Below the pieces are notes generated by a model. It searched no databases. It worked only from the letters and a program-made list of their open reading frames with translations, and was not told where the DNA came from. Source: an uncultured Oscillospiraceae bacterium (GTDB lineage Bacteria > Bacillota > Clostridia > Oscillospirales > Oscillospiraceae). Taken from it: a stretch of 10,867 nucleotides of DNA. The position numbers were made by a program, and so were the translations under genes. Below, in pieces: positions 7,122 through 10,867 of this stretch; positions within the stretch are counted from its first letter, which is position 1; each line of letters begins with the position of its first letter. The stretch covers positions 1 through 10,867 of the forward strand of contig CAJTYK010000057.1 of assembly GCA_910584285.1 (NCBI GenBank), read 5' to 3'.

Positions 7122-7199
7122 TGTAGGGGCGCACAGCGTGCGCCCGCTGTCCATGACGTGCGTCCGGGGGCGTGCGGGCGCACAATGTGCGCCCCTACA
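7122..7199. repeat. REP-like inverted-repeat element (78 bp)
   Basis: Two 26-bp ends (7122-7147 and 7174-7199) are inverted copies differing at two positions, around a 26-bp middle. Both outer ends read TGTAGGGGCGCAC. Each end is itself a hairpin: GGGCGCAC-AGC-GTGCGCCC on the left and GGGCGCAC-AAT-GTGCGCCC on the right. This is the structure of a REP doublet or a small MITE. It fills nearly the whole gap between the LytTR gene and the next gene. On the minus strand its right end (TGTAG) supplies the TAG stop of the LytTR gene, and its left end abuts the ribosome site of the downstream gene. From memory, similar TGTAGGGGCG palindromes are dispersed in several bacterial genomes; this was not checked. 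Confidence 0.85.
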
Positions 7200-7638
7200 A
7201 GCCCAACGCCTGCTTGATCTTCTTCACGTACCGCCGGGACACCCAGCACACCGTCCCGCCCTCCAGGGTCATCTTGATGGTGCCTGCCAGGGTGAGATCC
7301 AGCGCCGTCACCCGATCCAGGTTGACGATCTCCGAGTTGGACACCCGGACAAATTTCGTCCCCGCCAGCGCCTCCTCCAGCTCGTACAGCCGCGCCCGGA
7401 CGGTGAAGATCCCCTTCCCCGTCTGGCAGAACACGCCCTTGTCCTCGGCGTAGAACCGCAGCACCATCGAGCGGGACACCCGTACCGCCTCCCGCTCGGT
7501 GTAGACGGTGAAGGGCTGAGGGAGGGCGGCCTCCCGCAGCTTTTGGGCCAGCTCCTCCACCTCTGCCGTGGGCATGGGGGCCCGGAGGACGATGACCGGC
7601 TCCTCCAGGGCCGGATCGATCTGCACTTCCACCTTCAC
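7195..7638 (-). CDS. LytTR-family DNA-binding regulator (no receiver domain)
   Basis: A 147-aa regulator made of a short N-terminal segment (1-42) and a LytTR DNA-binding domain (about 43-147). Typical features are FYAEDKGVFCQTGKGIFTVRA (62-82 in outline), LYELEEAL (84-91), FVRVSNSEIVNLDRV (96-110) and the end VSRRYVKKIKQAL (133-145). There is no response-regulator receiver domain, so this is the stand-alone type usually found beside DUF3021 membrane proteins. The start is GTG at 7636-7638, after AAGGGGGAG. It leads the operon and has a good promoter with paired direct repeats upstream that match LytTR operator geometry, so autoactivation is likely. The final codon and the TAG stop fall in the inverted repeat at 7122-7199, so the native C-terminus may have been altered by that element. 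Confidence 0.92.
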   Translation of the reverse strand: MKVEVQIDPALEEPVIVLRAPMPTAEVEELAQKLREAALPQPFTVYTEREAVRVSRSMVLRFYAEDKGVFCQTGKGIFTVRARLYELEEALAGTKFVRVSNSEIVNLDRVTALDLTLAGTIKMTLEGGTVCWVSRRYVKKIKQALGL

Positions 7639-7665
7639 GGGCGCTCCCCCTTTCGCTGTGATTGT

Positions 7666-7694
7666 AGTATACCCGCGCCCCGGCCAAATGTCCA
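7666..7694 (-). promoter_or_regulatory. Promoter of the LytTR-led operon
   Basis: On the minus strand a -35 TGGACA (7689-7694) and a -10 TATACT (7666-7671) are separated by exactly 17 bases, giving 5/6 matches in each box. The start point would be near 7659, about 20 nt before the GTG start codon. Confidence 0.8.
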
Positions 7695-7702
7695 GCGATC
7701 CG

Positions 7703-7733
7703 GGACGGATGGTCGGTTTGGGCGGACGGACGG
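7703..7733 (-). promoter_or_regulatory. Paired direct repeats, candidate LytTR operator
   Basis: GGACGGATGG (7703-7712) and GGACGGACGG (7724-7733), as read on the plus strand, match at 9 of 10 bases and are 21 bp apart start to start, two helical turns. LytTR proteins such as AgrA and AlgR-type regulators bind paired ~9-bp repeats with about 12 bp between them, the same spacing. The repeats lie 8 bp upstream of the -35, where an activator would sit. The low-complexity GGAC content is a caution. Confidence 0.5.
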
Positions 7734-7734
7734 C

Positions 7735-7771
7735 AAAACAGGGGCCCCGCTCCTTCGAGCGGGGCCCCTGT
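7735..7771 (-). terminator. Intrinsic terminator of the asnA operon
   Basis: Perfect 15-bp arms (7738-7752 and 7757-7771) surround the loop CTTC. On the minus strand the stem is followed by TTTTGCC. It starts three bases after the stop codon of the 57-aa gene. This is the strongest terminator in the window and isolates the asnA operon from the LytTR operon. Confidence 0.92.
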
Positions 7772-7773
7772 TC

Positions 7774-7947
7774 TCAGTATCGGATGACGAAATAGATCAC
7801 GTACACCCAGCTCAGCAGCCCATGGATGATGGCCCAGCCTACGGAGTGCCAGGTGGTATAGCTGATCACCATGGCCAAGGCGCTACCGAAGCTGATCCCT
7901 GCCTTTGCCGCCTTCCCGGCGTTGAAATTGCCTCTGTTTTCCTCCAT
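7774..7947 (-). CDS. 57-aa membrane microprotein downstream of asnA
   Basis: The protein runs from ATG (7945-7947) to TGA (7774-7776). It begins MEENRGNFNAGKAAKAG, polar and basic, then continues ISFGSALAMVISYTTWHSVG and WAIIHGLLSWVYVIYFVIRY. The second half is one long or two short membrane helices (about residues 18-30 and 37-55) with conspicuous Trp, His and Tyr. The ribosome site GGAGG lies eight bases before the start. It begins 15 bases after the asnA stop and is closely followed by a strong terminator, so it is the second gene of an asnA operon. From memory the ISFGSALAMVISY...WAIIHG...YVIYF pattern resembles a small conserved membrane protein found in other anaerobes, but I know of no assigned function. 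Confidence 0.85.
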   Translation of the reverse strand: MEENRGNFNAGKAAKAGISFGSALAMVISYTTWHSVGWAIIHGLLSWVYVIYFVIRY

Positions 7948-7962
7948 GCCGTCCGCCTCCGC

Positions 7963-8976
7963 TCACAGCAGGATCACGCCCGCCTCTTTGCAGGCTTCCA
8001 TGGTGCGGGGATCCCAGATGGACGCCTGTACCTCGCCGATGTGGGCCTTGCCCAGCAGGTACATGGACACCCGGCTCTGGCCGATGCCGCCGCCGATGGT
8101 GAGGGGCAGCTCTCCCGCCAGCAGGGCCTTGTGGAAGGGCAGCTCCCGGCGCTCGTCGTGGCCGGACAGGGATAGCTGTTTGTCCAGCGACTCCGGGCTC
8201 ACCCGGATGCCCATGGACGAGATCTCAAAGGCCCGGCCCAGCAGGGGGTTCCACAGCAGAATGTCCCCGTTCAGCCCCCAGTCGTCGTAGTCCGGGGCCC
8301 GGCCGTCGTGGGGCTTGCCCGACTTCAGCGCCCCGCCGATGCCCATCAGGAAGGTGGTGGGGTGATCCTTCACCCAGGCGTCCTCCCGCTCCCTGGGGGA
8401 CAGCTCGGGCCAGCGGTCCTCCAGCTCCTGGGCGGTGACGAAGGCCACCTCCCGGTCAATGAGGGCCAAGGGGGTGAGCTGGGGATACACCGAGCGCAGG
8501 GTGGCCTGGGTGTTGGCCAGGGCGTTTACAATGGTGCGCACCACGCCCTTTAAGTAGTCCACAGTCCGGTCCCGGGGGGCGATGACCTTCTCCCAGTCCC
8601 ACTGGTCCACGTAGACGGAGTGCAAGTTGTCCAGCTCCTCGTCCCGGCGGATGGCGTTCATGTCGGTGTACAGCCCCTCCCCCACGGAGAACTGGTAGCG
8701 GTGCAGGGCCATGCGCTTCCACTTGGCCAGGGAGTGCACCACCTGGGCCTCCCGCCCGGCGTCGGGCACGTCGAAGGACACCGGGCGCTCCACGCCGTTC
8801 AAATCGTCGTTGAGCCCGGTGGACGCCTCCACAAACAGGGGGGCGGACACCCGGCGCAGGTTCAGCGCGCCGCCCAGATCGTCCTCAAAGAGCCGCTTTA
8901 GCAGGCCGATGGCCTTCTGGGTGTCGTACAGGTTCAGCAGGGGGGCGTAGCCCTCCGGGATGACGGTGGTCAGCAT
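7963..8976 (-). CDS. asnA: Aspartate-ammonia ligase (AsnA-type asparagine synthetase)
   Basis: AsnA makes asparagine from aspartate, ammonia and ATP through an aspartyl-AMP intermediate; it resembles the catalytic core of class II tRNA synthetases. The 337-aa length matches the family (330 in E. coli). Conserved blocks are QVVHSLAKWKR (78-88), FSVGEGLYTDMNAIR (96-110), LHSVYVDQWDWEKV (118-131), RAPDYDDW (226-233), LNGDILLWNP (235-244), SSMGIRV (253-259) and GGGIGQSR (295-302), which cover the ATP- and aspartate-binding residues known in E. coli AsnA. It is the ammonia-using enzyme, not the glutamine-using AsnB. ATG at 8974-8976 follows AAAGGAG by about eight bases. It heads a two-gene operon with a 57-aa membrane protein and is divergent from an M29 peptidase. 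The leader is only about 28 nt, so T-box control is excluded. Confidence 0.98.
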   Translation of the reverse strand: MLTTVIPEGYAPLLNLYDTQKAIGLLKRLFEDDLGGALNLRRVSAPLFVEASTGLNDDLNGVERPVSFDVPDAGREAQVVHSLAKWKRMALHRYQFSVGEGLYTDMNAIRRDEELDNLHSVYVDQWDWEKVIAPRDRTVDYLKGVVRTIVNALANTQATLRSVYPQLTPLALIDREVAFVTAQELEDRWPELSPREREDAWVKDHPTTFLMGIGGALKSGKPHDGRAPDYDDWGLNGDILLWNPLLGRAFEISSMGIRVSPESLDKQLSLSGHDERRELPFHKALLAGELPLTIGGGIGQSRVSMYLLGKAHIGEVQASIWDPRTMEACKEAGVILL

Positions 8977-9010
8977 GGGCTTTTCTCCTTTACCTCACTA
9001 AATTAGGGCC

Positions 9011-9039
9011 ATTATACATCGCCCGCAAAAAAAATGCAA
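9011..9039 (-). promoter_or_regulatory. Promoter of asnA
   Basis: On the minus strand a perfect -10 TATAAT (9011-9016) lies 17 bases from a weak -35 TTGCAT (9034-9039). The spacer contains a run of Ts that may add curvature. Its -35 is only six bases from the -35 of the divergent peptidase promoter, so the two may compete for polymerase or share a regulator. Confidence 0.7.
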
Positions 9040-9045
9040 ATCGAA

Positions 9046-9074
9046 TTGTGTTTCTCCGCCGAATATGGTATACT
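9046..9074 (+). promoter_or_regulatory. Promoter of the M29 aminopeptidase
   Basis: A -35-like TTGTGT (9046-9051) and an extended -10 TGGTATACT (core 9069-9074) are spaced by 17 bases. The -10 is flanked by the inverted repeat ATATGG-N8-CCATAT (9063-9082), a possible operator. The start point would be near 9081, leaving a leader of about 63 nt. Confidence 0.65.
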
Positions 9075-9090
9075 TTCCATATAGCATAGG

Positions 9091-9130
9091 TTGGGATGGG
9101 AATTTTCGGGTATTTTGCCCATCCCGAAAA
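9091..9130 (+). promoter_or_regulatory. Two mutually exclusive hairpins in the aminopeptidase leader
   Basis: Hairpin A pairs GGGATGGG (9093-9100) with CCCATCCC (9118-9125). Hairpin B pairs TTTTCGGG (9103-9110) with CCCGAAAA (9123-9130). Both stems are perfect over 8 bp and share bases 9123-9125, so they cannot form together. Hairpin B reaches into the As of the ribosome site AAGGAG (9129-9134); hairpin A leaves it free. This resembles a translational switch, but no ligand or known riboswitch class is recognised. Confidence 0.45.
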
Positions 9131-9143
9131 GGAGACGATACCA

Positions 9144-10385
9144 ATGGTTAAGGATTTTGAAGCCAAGCTCAGCGAGTACGCCCGCCTGCTGGTGGAGGTG
9201 GGCCTGAACGTCCAGCCGGGGCAGACCCCCAGCATCGAGGGCAACGTGGAGTACGCCCCCCTCATGCGCCAGTGCGTGTCCGCCTGCTTCGACTGCGGGG
9301 CCCGGAACGTGCTGCCCTACTTCGGGGACGACTTCACCACCCGGGAGGCGTTCCTCCGGGCGGACGAGGCTGTGTTCAGCGAGTACCCCAGCTATATGAA
9401 GGCCCGGATCGACTGGTATCTGGAGCACCAGTGCCCCCGTCTGTCCCTCACCGGCTCCAACCCGGAGCTGCTTAAGGGGGTGGATCCCGCCCGCATCCAG
9501 GCCCGCCGCAAGGCCAGCAACGAGCCCACCAAGGCCTATTTCGACGCCATGATGGCCAACCGCTTCCAGTGGTGCGTGGGGGCCCACCCCACCCCCGCCT
9601 GGGCGGAGAAGGTGTTCCCGGACAAGAAGGGTGAGGAGGCCATGGACGCTTTGTGGGACGCCATCTTCTCCGTGTGCCGGATCACCGGGGACGGCAAGGC
9701 GGTGGAGCGCTGGAAAAACCACGCCGCCGCCGTGGGCCGCCGGGTGGAGCTGCTCAACGGCTACCAGTTCGCCTCCCTTCACTATACCAACGCCCTGGGC
9801 ACCGACCTGACGGTGCGCCTGCCGCACAACCACGTCTGGGCCGGGGCCACCGACCACACCCCCGCCGGGGTGGAGTTCCTGCCCAACATCCCCACCGAGG
9901 AGATCTTCACCGCCCCCCGCTGGGACGGGGTGGACGGCCGGGTGTACTCCGCCCTGCCCCTGGCCATGGACGGCAACGTGATCAAGGACTTCTATCTGGA
10001 TTTCAAGGACGGCCGCATTGTGGACGTGCACGCCGGGGAGGGTGAGGAATTCCTCCGCCACGGCATCGAGGTGGACGAGGGGGCCCATTACCTGGGCGAG
10101 GTGGCCCTGGTGCCTTACGACTCCCCCATTCGGAATACGGGGCTGCTGTTCTACAACACCCTGTTTGACGAGAACGCCTCCTGCCACCTGGCCTTCGGCG
10201 CGGCCTATCCCAGCTGCGTGAAGGGCGGCGAGGATCTGAGCGAGGAGGAGCAGAAGGCGGCTGGGCTGAACCAGTCCATGACCCACGTGGATTTCATGGT
10301 GGGCACCAAGGATCTGTCCATCGTGGGGACGACCCGGGACGGCAAGGAGATCCCCGTGTTTGTCAACGGCAATTTCGCGTTTTAA
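9144..10385 (+). CDS. M29-family metallo-aminopeptidase
   Basis: A 413-aa cytoplasmic aminopeptidase of the M29 (AmpS/AmpT/PepII) family, which removes N-terminal residues from peptides using two metal ions. The metal-binding residues known for the family can be placed: Glu253 in NIPTEEIFTAP, Glu319 in YLGEVALVP, His348 in ENASCHLAFG, Tyr355 in AAYPSC, and His381 and Asp383 in THVDFMVG. The C-terminus GNFAF also fits. The chosen start is ATG at 9144-9146, after AAGGAGA at good spacing; an in-frame ATG at 9096 has no ribosome site and lies in the leader hairpins. It is transcribed away from asnA from its own promoter. A phospho-sugar mutase follows 63 bases later on the same strand, perhaps co-transcribed. 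A role in peptide use is family knowledge; specificity cannot be read from the sequence. Confidence 0.96.
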   Translation: MVKDFEAKLSEYARLLVEVGLNVQPGQTPSIEGNVEYAPLMRQCVSACFDCGARNVLPYFGDDFTTREAFLRADEAVFSEYPSYMKARIDWYLEHQCPRLSLTGSNPELLKGVDPARIQARRKASNEPTKAYFDAMMANRFQWCVGAHPTPAWAEKVFPDKKGEEAMDALWDAIFSVCRITGDGKAVERWKNHAAAVGRRVELLNGYQFASLHYTNALGTDLTVRLPHNHVWAGATDHTPAGVEFLPNIPTEEIFTAPRWDGVDGRVYSALPLAMDGNVIKDFYLDFKDGRIVDVHAGEGEEFLRHGIEVDEGAHYLGEVALVPYDSPIRNTGLLFYNTLFDENASCHLAFGAAYPSCVKGGEDLSEEEQKAAGLNQSMTHVDFMVGTKDLSIVGTTRDGKEIPVFVNGNFAF

Positions 10386-10392
10386 TTCTGTG

Positions 10393-10418
10393 TTGCCCGC
10401 CCCTTCCGGGGCAGGTAA
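10393..10418 (+). other. Hairpin between the aminopeptidase and the sugar mutase gene
   Basis: TTGCC-C-GCCCC and GGGGC-A-GGTAA pair around the loop TTCC, giving ten pairs with one G-T wobble and one C/A mismatch. No T run follows, so it is more likely a leaky terminator or an mRNA processing or stability element than a full stop. The sugar mutase gene starts 30 bases later, and no convincing promoter is visible in this gap. Confidence 0.45.
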
Positions 10419-10448
10419 CGGAAATAATAATTGAGGAGGACGATCCCA

Positions 10449-10867
10449 ATGGACTACAAAAAAGCGTATGAACAATGGCTCAACTCCCCCGCCCTGTCCG
10501 AGGCGGAAAAGGCGGAGCTGACCGCCATCGCCGAGGACGAGAAGGAGATCGAAGCCCGGTTCTTCTCCCAGCTGGAGTTTGGCACCGCCGGTCTGCGGGG
10601 TACCATGGGGGTGGGTCTGTACCGGATGAACATCCACGTCATCCGCCACGCCACTCAGGCTTTTGCCAAGGTCATCCTGAACGAGGGCCCCGAGGCGGCG
10701 AAGAAGGGCATCGCCGTCTGCTTCGACTGCCGAAATAACTCCGACGTGTTCGCCCGGGAGGCCGCCTGCATCATGGCCGCGGCCGGTATCCCTGTCCGGC
10801 TGTTCGAGTCTCTGCGCCCCACCCCGGAGCTGTCCTTCGCCATCCGGGAGTACGGCTGCATCGCCGG
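10449..10867 (+). CDS. Phospho-sugar mutase, phosphoglucomutase type (N-terminal part only)
   Basis: The first 139 residues of an alpha-D-phosphohexomutase, cut by the right edge. These enzymes interconvert hexose 1- and 6-phosphates through a phosphoserine. The start of domain I is clear: FGTAGLRGTMGVGLYRMN (residues 49-66), then GIAVCFDCRNNSDVFAREAA, which corresponds to the family's YDSR...S..FA segment, and LRPTPELSFAIRE. The N-terminal helix beginning MDYKKAYEQWLNSPALSEAE is typical of the ~570-aa PGM2/PgcA-like subgroup in Firmicutes. The serine loop (TASHNP) lies just outside, so catalytic competence cannot be judged. ATG at 10449-10451 follows GAGGAGG at eight bases. It lies 63 bases after the aminopeptidase gene. 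Glucose-phosphate versus mannose-phosphate preference cannot be settled from this fragment. Confidence 0.93.
   Translation, partial: MDYKKAYEQWLNSPALSEAEKAELTAIAEDEKEIEARFFSQLEFGTAGLRGTMGVGLYRMNIHVIRHATQAFAKVILNEGPEAAKKGIAVCFDCRNNSDVFAREAACIMAAAGIPVRLFESLRPTPELSFAIREYGCIA

Noticed and set aside
5942..7126. Plus-strand open frame (394 codons) opposite the membrane-protein genes.
   Set aside because: Pro/Gln/Arg-rich shadow; the minus-strand genes have good ribosome sites, tight spacing and sensible membrane helices.
7122..7199. CRISPR repeat pair.
   Set aside because: Only two copies, in inverted orientation and each self-complementary; no spacer-repeat series and no cas genes.
7109..7687. 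N-terminal extension of the DUF3021-like gene, since its frame stays open to 7687.
   Set aside because: The extension lies over the LytTR gene and the REP-like element and reads as Gly/Arg-rich shadow; ATG at 7106-7108 has a good AGGAGGG site.
8977..9010. T-box or other amino-acid riboswitch before asnA.
   Set aside because: The perfect -10 at 9011-9016 leaves a leader of only about 28 nt, too short for any T-box; the asnS leader (~64 nt) is also too short.
9096..9143. Earlier in-frame ATG at 9096 for the aminopeptidase.
   Set aside because: No ribosome site before it, it falls in the leader hairpins, and the family's N-terminus fits the ATG at 9144.
9012..10649. Long minus-strand open frame (545 codons) opposite the aminopeptidase and the sugar mutase start.
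   Set aside because: Runs antisense through two recognised genes and both promoters; no ribosome site or family features.

Overview
The window reads as a stretch of a GC-rich Firmicutes/Bacillota chromosome, most like the class Clostridia (Oscillospiraceae-type gut bacteria). That placement is an inference. It rests on strong AGGAGG-type ribosome binding sites, sigma-A-like promoters in otherwise GC-rich DNA, a MarR / heterodimeric ABC exporter unit, a LytTR regulator next to a DUF3021-like membrane protein, and AsnA-type asparagine synthetase. No rRNA, tRNA, CRISPR array, transposase or phage gene was seen. Coding density is high and no gene-free gap reaches 300 bases.

Layout. (1) Positions 1-2850, minus strand: a MarR regulator followed by two overlapping ABC exporter half-transporters; the second runs off the left edge. 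The MarR gene has a clear promoter (TTGACA-N16-TAAAAT) carrying two different palindromes, one filling the -35/-10 spacer and one at the start of the transcript, which suggests autorepression. The complete ABC subunit has the degenerate ATPase site expected of one half of a heterodimer. (2) 2860-4411, minus: asnS (asparaginyl-tRNA synthetase) with its own promoter, a perfect leader hairpin and a terminator. (3) 4421-7733, minus: a tightly packed five-gene operon of LytTR regulator, 8-TM DUF3021-like protein, 3-TM protein, 4-TM protein and HTH-Xre regulator. A 78-bp REP-like inverted-repeat element sits after the LytTR gene and supplies its stop codon. Upstream of the operon promoter is a pair of 10-bp direct repeats at 21-bp spacing, which matches the known geometry of LytTR operators. 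(4) 7735-9039, minus: asnA (ammonia-dependent asparagine synthetase) and a 57-aa membrane microprotein, ending in a perfect 15-bp-stem terminator. (5) 9046-10867, plus: an M29 metallo-aminopeptidase transcribed divergently from asnA, then the start of a phosphoglucomutase-type phospho-sugar mutase cut by the right edge.

How they fit together. asnA makes asparagine from aspartate and ammonia, and asnS charges it onto tRNA-Asn; both are present but in separate transcription units. The M29 peptidase could also feed the amino-acid pool. The MarR-ABC-ABC unit looks like a substrate-inducible drug or lipid exporter. The LytTR-to-Xre operon is the least understood part: two DNA-binding proteins bracket three membrane proteins with no recognisable enzyme, which suggests a membrane-linked sensing module of unknown signal.
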